Positions 38,202 through 49,220 of a stretch of 64,000 bases of DNA are shown here, in pieces (position 1 is the first letter of the stretch; every line of letters begins with the position of its first letter). The notes beneath the pieces are model-generated. The model had not been told where the DNA came from, searched no databases, and saw only the letters and a program-made list of their open reading frames with translations. The stretch is from Mycolicibacterium crocinum (GTDB lineage Bacteria > Actinomycetota > Actinomycetes > Mycobacteriales > Mycobacteriaceae), in contig NZ_CP092362.2 in assembly GCF_022370635.2 (NCBI RefSeq), positions 2,232,001-2,296,000 on the forward strand. Direction: 5' to 3'. The translations under genes were made by a program, and so were the position numbers.

Positions 38202-38469
38202 CGTCCGGCTGACCGCCTGGGTGCACGGCCACGTCCAGGGCGTGGGCTTCCGGTGGTGGACCCGGTCGCGGGCGCTGGAGCTGGGTCTGACCGGTTATGC
38301 GAAGAACCAGGCCGACGGCCGGGTGCTGGTCGTCGCGCAGGGTCCGCGTGACGCGTGTGAACAGCTGTTACAGCTGCTGCATAGTGGGAAAACACCGGGG
38401 CATGTCGACAATGTTGTTGTCGACTGGTCACCGCGCGGCGAACCCATCAGCGGCTTTAGCGAGCGGTAG
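38182..38469 (+). CDS. acyP: Acylphosphatase
   Basis: 95 residues. It hydrolyses carboxyl-phosphate bonds. The signature [15 protein letters not shown] includes the phosphate-binding Arg, and [17 protein letters not shown] includes the catalytic Asn. It corresponds to Rv2922A. It overlaps the OsmC-like gene and lies 11 bp before smc. Confidence 0.95.
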   Translation: MTLADPDVRLTAWVHGHVQGVGFRWWTRSRALELGLTGYAKNQADGRVLVVAQGPRDACEQLLQLLHSGKTPGHVDNVVVDWSPRGEPISGFSER

Positions 38470-38480
38470 TCTGGCTCGCC

Positions 38481-41400
38481 GTGTACCTCAAGAGTCTGAC
38501 GCTGAAGGGCTTCAAGTCCTTCGCCGCGGCGACGACTCTGCGCCTGGAGCCCGGCATCACCTGTGTGGTCGGTCCGAACGGCTCCGGCAAGTCCAATGTC
38601 GTCGACGCGCTGGCCTGGGTGATGGGCGAGCAGGGCGCCAAGACGCTGCGCGGCGGCAAGATGGAAGACGTCATCTTCGCCGGCACGTCGTCGCGGGCGC
38701 CGTTGGGCCGCGCCGAGGTCACGCTCACCATCGACAACTCGGACAATGCGCTGCCGATCGAGTACTCCGAGGTCTCGATCACCCGGCGGATGTTCCGCGA
38801 CGGCGCGGGCGAGTACGAGATCAACGGCAGCAGCTGCCGGCTGATGGACGTCCAGGAACTGCTCAGCGACTCCGGTATCGGCCGGGAGATGCACGTCATC
38901 GTCGGCCAGGGTCGGCTCTCGCAGATCCTCGAGTCGCGCCCCGAAGACCGACGAGCCTTCATCGAAGAGGCCGCAGGTGTGCTCAAGCACCGCAAACGCA
39001 AGGAAAAGGCGGTCCGCAAGCTCGAGTCGATGGGCGCGAACCTGGCCCGGCTCACCGACCTGACCACCGAGCTGCGCCGTCAGCTCAAGCCGCTTGGCCG
39101 GCAGGCCGAGATGGCCCGCCGCGCCCAGACCATCCAGGCCGATCTGCGCGACGCGCGCCTGCGCTTGGCCGCTGACGACCTGGTCACGCGGCGTGCGGAG
39201 TTCGCCGGCGCCGACGACACGGAGACCACGCTGCGCCGCGAGCACGACGAGGCCGCGAAACGCCTCGACATCGCCAGTGAGGCGCTGGCCACCCACGAGG
39301 CCGCGGTGGCGACGCTGTCGGAACGCACCGATGCCGCCCAGCAGGCCTGGTTCCGGCTGTCCGCGCTGGCCGAACGGGTCAGCGCCACCGTCCGGATCGC
39401 CTCCGAGCGGGCCCAGTACCTGGAGGCCGAGCCCACCGCGAGTACCGGCCCGGACCCCGACGCGCTGGACGCCGAGGCCGACGAGGTCGCCGCTCGTGAG
39501 CAGGAGCTCCTGGCCGAACTGGCCGAAGCACAATCGCGGCTGGAGTTCGCGCGCGCCGAACTTGGTGAGCGGGAACATGCGGCCGCCGAAGCCGAACGCG
39601 CACACATGGCCGCCGTCCGAGCCGAAGCCGACCGTCGCGAGGGACTGGCCCGGCTGGCCGGTCAGGTGGAGACGGTGCGCGCCCGGGTCGAGTCCATCGA
39701 CGAGGGTGTCGCCCGGCTGACCAACGCGATCGAAGAGGCCGCCGCCCGCACCCAGCAGGCCAGGGCCGAGTTCGAAACCGTGCAGGGCCGGGTCGGTGAA
39801 CTCGATCAGGGCGAAATCGGCCTCGACGAACATCACGACCGCACGATCACCGCGCTGCGCCTGGCCGACGAACGGGTGGCCGAGTTGCAGGCCGCCGAGC
39901 GTGCCGCCGAACGACAGGTGGCCTCCCTGCGGGCCCGCATCGATGCGCTGGCCGTGGGTCTGGAGCGCAAGGACGGCTCGGCATGGCTGACCGAAAACCG
40001 CAGCGGCGCAGGGCTGTTCGGCACGATCGCCAAGCTGGTCAAGGTTCGCTCGGGTTACGAGGCGGCGCTGGCGGCGGTGCTGGGTGCCGCCGCCGACGCG
40101 GTGGCCGCCGATGACTTCGACGCCGCCCGCTCGGCCGTGCGAGCGCTCAAGGACGCCGACGGCGGCCGCGCGGCAATCGTGTTGGGGGACTGGCCGGTTG
40201 CGCCGCGTCAGTTCGGTTCGCTGCCCGACGGCGCGCTGTGGGCGCTGGATCTGATCGACGCGCCCGAGCGGCTGCAGGGCGCGATGACGGCGATGCTCGC
40301 CGACGTCGCCGTCGTCGACGACCTCGGCGCCGCACTGGACCTCGTCGCCGCACGGCCGGCACTGCGCGCGGTCACCCTCGACGGTGATCTGGTCGGCGCG
40401 GGGTGGGTCACCGGCGGCTCCGATCGCAAGCCGAGCACGCTGGAGATCACCGGCGAAATCGAGAAGGCCAGAAGCGAACTCGCCGCAGCCGAGACCCAGG
40501 TCGACGAACTATCGGCGGCGCTGGCCGGTGCGCTCACCGAGCAGGGTGAGCGACAGGATGCCGCCGAGCAGGCGTTGGCAGCACTCAACGAGTCCGATGC
40601 CGAGATCGCGGCGATCTACGAGCAGCTCGGCCGGCTCGGTCAGGAAGCCCGTGCGGCTGAGGGGGAGTGGCGCCGTCAGCAGGCCCAGCGCGACGAACTC
40701 GAGGCCGGGCGGCTGCAGACGGTCGAGGAGCTCACCGAGCTCGAGAACCGGCTGGCCGCCGCCCAGGAGGGGCAGACCGAGGTCGAGGACGCACCCGAGG
40801 ACCGCCAGTACATGCAGGCCGCGGCCGAGGAAGCCCGGGCCGTCGAGGTGGAGGTGCGGCTGGCCGTGCGTACCGCGGAGGAACGCGCGAATGCCGTTCG
40901 CGGACGGGCGGATTCGCTGCGCCGCGCAGCGGCGGCCGAGCGGGAGGCGCGGATCCGCGCCCAGCGGGCCCGCGCCGCCCGCGAGCATGCCGCCGCCGTC
41001 GCGGCCGCAGTGGCCGAATCCGGCCGCCGCGTCGCCGAGCACCTCAGCGGCGTCGTCGCGGCAGCGTCCCGACGCCGCGACGCCCTGGCGGCCGAACGCC
41101 AGGAGCGGGCCATCGCGATGACCGCCGCGCGGGAAGAGGTCACCGCGCTGAACACCCGGATCACCGCGCTGACCGACTCGCTGCACCGCGACGAGGTGGC
41201 CAAAGCGCAAGCGGCACTGCGGATCGAGCAGCTCGAGCAGATGGTGCTCGAGCAGTTCGGCATGGCCGGCGACGACCTGATCGCCGAATACGGCCCCGAT
41301 ATCGCGCTGCCGCCTTCGGAGCTGGAGATGGCCGAATACGAACAGGCCAAGGAGCGCGGCGAGCAAGTCATGGCACCCGCGCCGATGCGGTTCGACCGTC

Positions 41401-42071
41401 CGACGCAGGAGCGGCGCGCCAAGCGGGCTGAGCGTGAACTGTCCGAGCTGGGCCGCGTGAATCCGCTTGCGCTGGAAGAGTTCGCGGCACTGGAAGAGCG
41501 CTACAACTTCCTGGCCACGCAGCTCGAGGACGTCAAGGCCGCCCGCAAGGACCTGCTCGACGTGATCGCCGACGTCGACGCCCGCATCCTGCAGGTGTTC
41601 GCCGAGGCCTATGCCGACGTCGAGCGCGAGTTCGAGCAGGTGTTCGCGACGCTGTTCCCCGGCGGCGAGGGCAGGCTGCTGCTGACCGACCCCAACGACC
41701 TGCTGACCACCGGTGTCGAGGTCGAAGCGCGGCCGCCGGGCAAGAAGGTCAAGCGGCTCTCCCTGCTCTCCGGTGGCGAGAAGTCGCTGACCGCGGTGGC
41801 CATGCTGGTGGCGATCTTCCGGGCCCGCCCCTCACCGTTCTACGTGATGGACGAGGTCGAGGCCGCCCTCGACGACGTGAACCTGCGCCGGCTGATCGGG
41901 CTATTCGAACAGCTGCGGGCACAGTCCCAGCTGATCGTGATCACCCACCAGAAGCCGACCATGGAGATCGCCGACGCCCTCTACGGTGTCACGATGCAGG
42001 GCGATGGCATCACGACGGTGATCTCGCAGCGAATGCGCGGTGAAGAACTAGTCGCCAGCGCGAGCTCGTAA
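38481..42071 (+). CDS. smc: Chromosome partition protein SMC
   Basis: 1196 residues from GTG. ABC-type head halves at both ends: Walker [10 protein letters not shown] (31-39) and C-terminal signature [17 protein letters not shown] with Walker [15 protein letters not shown]. Two long coiled coils flank a hinge near residues 510-660 ([20 protein letters not shown]). It compacts and helps segregate the chromosome with ScpA/ScpB. In M. tuberculosis ftsY follows directly; here a four-gene island intervenes. Confidence 0.98.
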   Translation: MYLKSLTLKGFKSFAAATTLRLEPGITCVVGPNGSGKSNVVDALAWVMGEQGAKTLRGGKMEDVIFAGTSSRAPLGRAEVTLTIDNSDNALPIEYSEVSITRRMFRDGAGEYEINGSSCRLMDVQELLSDSGIGREMHVIVGQGRLSQILESRPEDRRAFIEEAAGVLKHRKRKEKAVRKLESMGANLARLTDLTTELRRQLKPLGRQAEMARRAQTIQADLRDARLRLAADDLVTRRAEFAGADDTETTLRREHDEAAKRLDIASEALATHEAAVATLSERTDAAQQAWFRLSALAERVSATVRIASERAQYLEAEPTASTGPDPDALDAEADEVAAREQELLAELAEAQSRLEFARAELGEREHAAAEAERAHMAAVRAEADRREGLARLAGQVETVRARVESIDEGVARLTNAIEEAAARTQQARAEFETVQGRVGELDQGEIGLDEHHDRTITALRLADERVAELQAAERAAERQVASLRARIDALAVGLERKDGSAWLTENRSGAGLFGTIAKLVKVRSGYEAALAAVLGAAADAVAADDFDAARSAVRALKDADGGRAAIVLGDWPVAPRQFGSLPDGALWALDLIDAPERLQGAMTAMLADVAVVDDLGAALDLVAARPALRAVTLDGDLVGAGWVTGGSDRKPSTLEITGEIEKARSELAAAETQVDELSAALAGALTEQGERQDAAEQALAALNESDAEIAAIYEQLGRLGQEARAAEGEWRRQQAQRDELEAGRLQTVEELTELENRLAAAQEGQTEVEDAPEDRQYMQAAAEEARAVEVEVRLAVRTAEERANAVRGRADSLRRAAAAEREARIRAQRARAAREHAAAVAAAVAESGRRVAEHLSGVVAAASRRRDALAAERQERAIAMTAAREEVTALNTRITALTDSLHRDEVAKAQAALRIEQLEQMVLEQFGMAGDDLIAEYGPDIALPPSELEMAEYEQAKERGEQVMAPAPMRFDRPTQERRAKRAERELSELGRVNPLALEEFAALEERYNFLATQLEDVKAARKDLLDVIADVDARILQVFAEAYADVEREFEQVFATLFPGGEGRLLLTDPNDLLTTGVEVEARPPGKKVKRLSLLSGGEKSLTAVAMLVAIFRARPSPFYVMDEVEAALDDVNLRRLIGLFEQLRAQSQLIVITHQKPTMEIADALYGVTMQGDGITTVISQRMRGEELVASASS

Positions 42072-42082
42072 GTCGTTGTAGC

Positions 42083-43087
42083 TCAGTCGTTCTCGATGCG
42101 GAAGTGCGCCCGCACAAGTTCGCGCGCCAGTGGCGAGTCGTCGAGAACGTCGCCGAGCAGCGTCGCCAGCTCCGCCACCACCGCGGGGTCGGCGTTGCGG
42201 GCCGCCAGCACATCGCCGATCCACCAGGCGGTTTCGGTGATCGGCCGGGGATCTCCGGTTAGTAGCGCCGCGGACAGTGCGTGCAGGGCTTGATTCAACG
42301 TGTCATTGGCCAAGTCGGCGATGGCTGCGTTCGGATGCGGTTCGCGCGTCAGTGACCACCGGTCGCGCAGCGCCTCGACGATTCGGCGGTGATGCAGGTC
42401 GAGGAAGGCCTGCTCGCTGGCGGCCGCCGGCGAGATCTCCGGCAGGGCAGGGGCAATCGTGGGTAACGCCTCCATGGTCAGCACCGCGGCGTAGGCGTCT
42501 GAGGCCCAGGCGGTCGCACCCAGCGCGTGGGCTCTGACATTGTCGTACCCGAACGCGGGACCGCCGACCAGTGTTGGCACTCCGGCCGCGGTGGCCGCCT
42601 CGATGAAGCGGCGCGTGGTGGGCAGTGCTCCCAGCACCGAACAGCTGATCGCCACCGCATCGGGTCCGCTGTCGGCGAGATGCTGACTGAGCCGCATCGG
42701 CGAGGTGGCAGCACCCAGCACAGTGGTGTCCCAGCCGTTCGCGCGCAGCGCGCACCCGATGATCATGGCCGGCAACTCGTGCCATTCCCGCTCGGCGCAG
42801 GCCACCAAAACCGACTTGTCCCGCAAGGGAATTCCGTTCACGTAGTCCCCGACAGCGCGGGTCGCGGCGACCGAGATCGCGGTGGCAGCATGTTCGTCGG
42901 CCACCGTCCATTCGCCGCGCTGCCAACGCAGTCCGACGTCGCGCTGCGACGCGGCGATCACCTCGGTCAGCACGGCCACCGGGTCGGCGCCGTTCTTGAG
43001 CAGATCGGTGACGATCCCGGTCGCCTGCACTCGGTTCCTGGTGGCCAACGCCTCCTGGTACTCCGCGAGCCGGGTCACCTCTCGCAT
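42083..43087 (-). CDS. Cobalamin-binding sensor domain protein
   Basis: 334 residues. A helical cap (~15-85) carries the W-EH pattern of B12 photosensors: W55 and E65-H66 in RWQRGEWTVADEHAAT. A B12-binding Rossmann-like domain (~90-215) has E101-W102-H103 as a variant of the DxHxxG lower-ligand motif, then SCSVLGALP and GGPAFG. Residues ~230-334 are helical and unlike known outputs. There is no DNA-binding domain, unlike CarH/LitR. Its start overlaps the phosphatase stop by 13 bp, so the two are coupled. A light/AdoCbl sensor role is inference; the motif variation (Pro instead of Gly at position 106) leaves doubt. Confidence 0.8.
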   Translation of the reverse strand: MREVTRLAEYQEALATRNRVQATGIVTDLLKNGADPVAVLTEVIAASQRDVGLRWQRGEWTVADEHAATAISVAATRAVGDYVNGIPLRDKSVLVACAEREWHELPAMIIGCALRANGWDTTVLGAATSPMRLSQHLADSGPDAVAISCSVLGALPTTRRFIEAATAAGVPTLVGGPAFGYDNVRAHALGATAWASDAYAAVLTMEALPTIAPALPEISPAAASEQAFLDLHHRRIVEALRDRWSLTREPHPNAAIADLANDTLNQALHALSAALLTGDPRPITETAWWIGDVLAARNADPAVVAELATLLGDVLDDSPLARELVRAHFRIEND

Positions 43088-44334
43088 GTGACCGCCAGCA
43101 GCGCCATGTCGTCGTGGGGATCACCGTCGAGATACTCCAGAACGTCGCGCTCGACGGCTTCGCAGATCACCTCGCCGCCGGCGCCCGCGTAGGCGGGCAA
43201 GATCTCCAGCAGCCGGGGCACTCCGTACAGACGTTCCTCTCGACGGGCCTCCTCGACACCGTCGGTGAACATCAGCAGGGTGTCGCCGCGATGCAGCTGC
43301 ACCGTCGCGGGGCGGTATGGCACACCACGTTTCACCCCGGCCGCGATGCCGGCGACATCGACCTGCTCGACGTGACCGTTGGCGCGAATCAGCATCGGAC
43401 CGGGATGCCCGGCGGCGGCGATATCGGCTTCGGCCGGCTGACCGTCGGTGCCGCTGCGGACCCGGGCGTACAGCGCCGTGACGAACGCGCCGACCTTCTG
43501 ATCGCACAGCACCGAATTCAGCGCGTCGAGCACCCGATCCGGTTGGCGGTCGAAATGCGTTGCGGTACGGATGGTTTGGCGCGCCTGCAAGGTGAGAGCT
43601 GCGGTGTCCACGCCCTTGCCGCACACGTCGCCCAGGGTGATGAGAAGGTCGTCGTCGGTACCCAGCACGTCGTAGAAATCGCCGCCCACCTCGAGATGCT
43701 CCACGGCCGCCCGATACCGCGCGGCTACCGAGAAGCCCGTCAGCTGCGGAAGCTGCGGCGGGCGAAGCGTGCGCTGCAGCACCGTGGCCAACCGGCCCCG
43801 CTCCTCGTAGAGCCGCGCGGAGTCGAGCGCGACCGCGGCCCTGGCGGCCACCCGCTCGGCTTCCACAATGGTGTCCGGATCGAACACGCGTCCTTCGGTG
43901 CGGGCGAGCACGAAGACCCCGAGCGTCGCGCCGCGCGCGGTGAGCGGCAGGGTCAACACGTCGACGGGGCGCAGCCGTGCGAGTTCCTCGGCCAGGCCGG
44001 AGTGGCGTAAGCGGGTGCCGATCTCGGCCGGTGACATGTCGTGGTCGACGTGGCGGTGTAGTCGCTGGCCGGTGCGCAGCACCTGATCGATCCCACGCTC
44101 GCTGGCCGATGATCGGGAGATGACAGCGGAGAACGTGACGCTGGTGCCGCCGTGCAGCGCCAGGCCGCCGGTGGGCTCATCGGGCATCGCCAGTACCGCC
44201 CAGTCCGCCAGAGCAGGCCGGACGGCGGTGAGCAACGTGAGTGCCGTACGACGCAGATTCAGCGATCCGTCCAGTGCTACCTCGACGTCGCGGTGCGCGA
44301 CCTCGGGCGCGGACTGGTTTGCCATCACCCCCAC
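43075..44334 (-). CDS. GAF-SpoIIE (PP2C) serine phosphatase, RsbU-like
   Basis: 419 residues from GTG 44334; ATG 44325 is a close alternative. GAF domain (~30-175) followed by a PPM/SpoIIE domain (~205-415) with metal-binding motifs VGGDFYDV, LGDVCGKGVDTA, AAGHPGPMLI, FTDGVEEAR and DDMALLAV. Enzymes of this kind dephosphorylate STAS anti-anti-sigma factors, releasing a sigma factor. A STAS gene lies divergently 130 bp away and the B12 sensor gene overlaps downstream. These three look like one signalling module. Confidence 0.92.
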   Translation of the reverse strand: MGVMANQSAPEVAHRDVEVALDGSLNLRRTALTLLTAVRPALADWAVLAMPDEPTGGLALHGGTSVTFSAVISRSSASERGIDQVLRTGQRLHRHVDHDMSPAEIGTRLRHSGLAEELARLRPVDVLTLPLTARGATLGVFVLARTEGRVFDPDTIVEAERVAARAAVALDSARLYEERGRLATVLQRTLRPPQLPQLTGFSVAARYRAAVEHLEVGGDFYDVLGTDDDLLITLGDVCGKGVDTAALTLQARQTIRTATHFDRQPDRVLDALNSVLCDQKVGAFVTALYARVRSGTDGQPAEADIAAAGHPGPMLIRANGHVEQVDVAGIAAGVKRGVPYRPATVQLHRGDTLLMFTDGVEEARREERLYGVPRLLEILPAYAGAGGEVICEAVERDVLEYLDGDPHDDMALLAVTCER

Positions 44335-44464
44335 GCTAGCGCCAATCTCGCCCGCAGGTGCTGGCCTGGTCTGTTCATCACCGTGAGCTAATCTGTTCGC
44401 CGGGGTTCAACCAGCAGCCTTTCGATTAGTTGACGCCCGGCACCCGGGCACCGATCGCGCAAGG

Positions 44465-44821
44465 GTGGCTTTGGACGCATACGATCCCCGCCTGCACTGG
44501 CTGGGAGAAATCGCTGTCGTCAGTGCTTCGGGCGCACTCGACCTGTTGACGTCGCCGCGTCTCGGGCAGGTACTCACCAGCACTCTCGAGCAGCGACCGG
44601 CCGCCCTCGTCGTCGACCTGACCGACCTGAACTTCCTCGGCTCGGCCGGTATGCAGGTGCTCGTCGACGCGTACGAGGCGGCAACGCCGGACATCGGGTT
44701 CGCCGTGGTCGCCGACGGGCCAGGCACCAGTCGGCCACTCAAGCTGATCGGGCTGACCGAGATCTTCGACGTCGTCCCGACCCTGCAGGGCGCAGTCGAC
44801 AGGCTCAGCCGCGGGGTGTGA
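44465..44821 (+). CDS. STAS-domain anti-anti-sigma factor
   Basis: 118 residues from GTG with AAGGG ahead. SpoIIAA/RsbV-like STAS fold. S60 in [16 protein letters not shown] is the expected phosphorylation site. In its unphosphorylated state such a protein binds an RsbW-type anti-sigma kinase, freeing the sigma factor. It is divergent from the SpoIIE phosphatase, its probable activator. No RsbW kinase or sigma gene is next to it, so the partner must be elsewhere. The 3' end overlaps the convergent IPP isomerase gene by 17 bp. Confidence 0.92.
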   Translation: MALDAYDPRLHWLGEIAVVSASGALDLLTSPRLGQVLTSTLEQRPAALVVDLTDLNFLGSAGMQVLVDAYEAATPDIGFAVVADGPGTSRPLKLIGLTEIFDVVPTLQGAVDRLSRGV

Positions 44822-45836
44822 GGCTCAGCCGCCGCAGGGCGGGCAGGTCCGCCGCACCGCAGCCGTGCAGGCACACCCGAAGTTCTTCGACGAAGCCGTG
44901 TAGCGCGTCCAGCGCCGCGGCCGGCGACTCGATCGCCGGGGCCAGCAGCGGACGGGCCAGCGCCACCACATCGGCGCCCAGCATCAGAGCCTTCGCGGCA
45001 TCGACTCCGGTGCGGATGCCACCGGACGCCACCAGCGGCATGTTCGGCAGCGTGGCGCGAACCTCGGTGAGTGCCTGCGCCGTCGGCACACCCCATTCGG
45101 CGACCGCCGGATAGCGCACCTCGCCGTACCGCACCAGCTGCTCGACCCGCGCCCACGACGTGCCGCCCGCACCGGCGACGTCGACCGCGGCGATCGACAG
45201 ATCCCGCAGCCGCTCCGCGGCCGCCGACCCGATACCGTGCCCGACCTCCTTGAGCAGGATCGGGTAGGGCAAGTCGTCGGCCAGACGGCGCAACCGCTCG
45301 AGTGAACCGCTGAAGTCGGTGTCGCCGCTGGCCTGCATCGCCTCTTGCAGCGGGTTGATGTGGACCGCGAGCGCGTCGGCACCGATCCGGTCCAGTGCGG
45401 CCGCGATCTTCGGGGCGACGTCATCGGAGAGCTGAGCCAGCCCGATGTTGCCGATCAGCAAAACGTCGGGGGCGAGGTCGCGAATGCTGAACGATGCCGC
45501 CACCGTGCCGTCGGGGTCGTCAAGCATGATGCGCTGCGAGCCGAGCATCATGCCGACGCCGAGCTTCTGGGCGGCCTCGGCAAGGTTGCGGTTGATCGTC
45601 CGGGACAGCTCCGCGCCGCCCGTCATCGCCCCGATCAGGACGGGAGCGCGCAGCTGCGAGCCGAGGAAACCGGTGCTGAGGTCGACGGTGCCGAGATTCG
45701 TCTGGGTCAGGGCGTTGTAGGGCAGCCGGTAGTTCTCGAACCCGGTGGTGACCGTTTCGTATTCAACTGGTCCGTGCAGGCAGGCGTCGATGTGGCGCAG
45801 CTTGCGGCTCGCCATCCCCGTCCGGTCCATCGTCAT
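44805..45836 (-). CDS. fni: Type 2 isopentenyl-diphosphate isomerase (FMN)
   Basis: 343 residues from ATG 45836 (the frame is open to 45872, but the family starts near SRKLRHID). It interconverts IPP and DMAPP using reduced FMN. Signatures are [53 protein letters not shown] and [22 protein letters not shown]. Mycobacteria use the MEP pathway and often have a type 1 isomerase. A type 2 gene commonly accompanies carotenoid genes, but none is visible here. It is convergent with the STAS gene and divergent from ftsY. Confidence 0.93.
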   Translation of the reverse strand: MTMDRTGMASRKLRHIDACLHGPVEYETVTTGFENYRLPYNALTQTNLGTVDLSTGFLGSQLRAPVLIGAMTGGAELSRTINRNLAEAAQKLGVGMMLGSQRIMLDDPDGTVAASFSIRDLAPDVLLIGNIGLAQLSDDVAPKIAAALDRIGADALAVHINPLQEAMQASGDTDFSGSLERLRRLADDLPYPILLKEVGHGIGSAAAERLRDLSIAAVDVAGAGGTSWARVEQLVRYGEVRYPAVAEWGVPTAQALTEVRATLPNMPLVASGGIRTGVDAAKALMLGADVVALARPLLAPAIESPAAALDALHGFVEELRVCLHGCGAADLPALRRLSLTPRG

Positions 45837-45896
45837 CAAGTACCCCGTTGCCCACCGGCGACTCGTCCGCACTCCGCGCCCTGAAACAATGGCACG

Positions 45897-47270
45897 GTGT
45901 CAGAGGGTCTCTGGATCGCTATCGCGGTCATCGCCGTCCTGGTCGTCGCTGCACTCATCATCGGTCTGGTTCGCTACCGGCGACGCCAAATCAGTTTGCG
46001 CCGCAGCTCAGAGAGTCCCACACCGATCGACCGATCCGGCGGATACAGCGCATCATCGGGCATTTCGTTCACACAATCGTCAGCAACAACTGCGCCCCCG
46101 AAAGCGCCGGCACCCAAGCCGCCCACCATCGACACCACCGGGCTGCCGGGAGTCGGTGATGACGCCGCTATCCCGCGCGACTCGATCAAGCGTCCGATCG
46201 AAGACGTACGGTTGCCCGAGCCGCCGGTCGCCGAGGAACCGGTTGCCCGTGACACCGGAGTAGCGCCGCCGGCCCCTCCGGTCGAGCCGGAGGCCCAGGC
46301 CGCACGGGAAGCTCAGGCCGCACCGGCCGCACCCGACCTGGACGCCATTGCTCCGGCTGAAGGCCGGCTCGAACGGCTGCGCGGGCGGCTCGCCAAATCG
46401 CAGAACGCGCTCGGCCGCAGCATGCTCGGCCTGCTCGGCGGCGGCGACCTCGACGAAGACTCGTGGGAAGAGGTCGAAGACACCCTGCTGATCGCCGACC
46501 TCGGCCCGGTCGTCACCGCCTCGGTGATCGAGCAGCTGCGCAGCCGGCTGGCCAGCGCCACCGTGCGCACCGAGGCCGATGCCCGCGCCATTCTGCGCGA
46601 CGTGCTGATCATCGAACTGAACCCCGGCCTGGACCGCTCGATCAAGGCGCTGCCGCACGAGGACAAGCCGTCGGTGCTGTTGGTCGTCGGCGTGAACGGA
46701 ACCGGTAAGACCACCACGGTCGGCAAGTTGGCCCGTGTTCTCGTGGCCGACGGGCGCCGCGTCGTTCTCGGTGCGGCCGACACCTTCCGCGCGGCCGCCG
46801 CCGACCAGTTGCAGAGCTGGGCGTCGCGGGTCGGCGCCGACGTCATCCGCGGCCCGGAGGGGGCCGATCCGGCCTCGGTGGCTTTTGATTCGGTCGACAA
46901 GGGCATTGAAGCCGGCGCCGACGTCGTCGTCATCGACACCGCCGGGCGGCTGCACACCAAAACCGGTCTGATGGACGAGCTCGGCAAGGTCAAGCGCGTC
47001 GTGGAAAAGCGGGCGGCCGTCGACGAGGTGCTGCTCGTGCTCGACGCGACGATCGGGCAGAACGGTCTGGCGCAGGCCCGGGTGTTCGCTGACGTCGTCG
47101 CCATCACCGGGGTGGTGCTCACCAAACTCGACGGCACAGCCAAGGGCGGCATCGTCTTCCGCGTTCAGCAGGAACTCGGTGTACCGGTGAAGCTGGTCGG
47201 ATTGGGCGAGGGCCCCGACGATCTCGCCCCGTTCGAGCCGGCCGCGTTCGTCGACGCGCTGCTCGGATAG
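45897..47270 (+). CDS. ftsY: Signal recognition particle receptor FtsY
   Basis: 457 residues from GTG. An N-terminal membrane helix (ALWIAIAV-type, ~4-25), typical of actinobacterial FtsY, is followed by an acidic Pro/Ala-rich linker (~40-150) and the NG GTPase domain: [15 protein letters not shown] (G1), [21 protein letters not shown] and [10 protein letters not shown]. It docks ribosome-SRP complexes at the membrane. Its partner Ffh is encoded 4.5 kb downstream. Confidence 0.97.
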   Translation: MSEGLWIAIAVIAVLVVAALIIGLVRYRRRQISLRRSSESPTPIDRSGGYSASSGISFTQSSATTAPPKAPAPKPPTIDTTGLPGVGDDAAIPRDSIKRPIEDVRLPEPPVAEEPVARDTGVAPPAPPVEPEAQAAREAQAAPAAPDLDAIAPAEGRLERLRGRLAKSQNALGRSMLGLLGGGDLDEDSWEEVEDTLLIADLGPVVTASVIEQLRSRLASATVRTEADARAILRDVLIIELNPGLDRSIKALPHEDKPSVLLVVGVNGTGKTTTVGKLARVLVADGRRVVLGAADTFRAAAADQLQSWASRVGADVIRGPEGADPASVAFDSVDKGIEAGADVVVIDTAGRLHTKTGLMDELGKVKRVVEKRAAVDEVLLVLDATIGQNGLAQARVFADVVAITGVVLTKLDGTAKGGIVFRVQQELGVPVKLVGLGEGPDDLAPFEPAAFVDALLG

Positions 47271-47306
47271 CTCGGAAAGCGTTCGCGGCGGCGTCAATTG
47301 CGGGAT

Positions 47307-47354
47307 GTAACACCGGCGAAACGAAGACTGTCGATCCGTTCACACGCGCGAAAC
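47307..47354 (+). promoter_or_regulatory. Two GlnR boxes upstream of amt
   Basis: Box 1 is GTAAC-N6-GAAAC (47307-47322), a perfect match to the actinobacterial GlnR half-site pair gTnAC-n6-GaAAC. Box 2 is TTCAC-N6-GAAAC (47339-47354), one mismatch. The boxes start 32 bp apart, one helical turn more than the canonical 22, so both lie on the same DNA face. This predicts nitrogen-limitation activation of amt-glnB-glnD. Confidence 0.75.
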
Positions 47355-47446
47355 ACCTAGGCGTCTCGGCTGAAACAACCACTGCGCATTGTCTTGGCCT
47401 AGGTCAACGGTGCCTAACCGTGGCATGGGTGAAGGAGAAACTGCGA

Positions 47447-49146
<1,700 letters not shown>

Positions 49147-49220
49147 CACACACGTTGTGAGGTTCTTTCGCGGCCACACCGAGTGAGCGTTGATCGAGGG
49201 TCGGCCGTTGGAGGACTGAG

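Noticed and set aside
44335..45896. SigF promoters for the phosphatase, STAS or isomerase genes
   Set aside because: No GTTT-N15-17-GGGTA pattern was found in the spacers; a GGGGTA near the isomerase lacks a -35 at the right distance.
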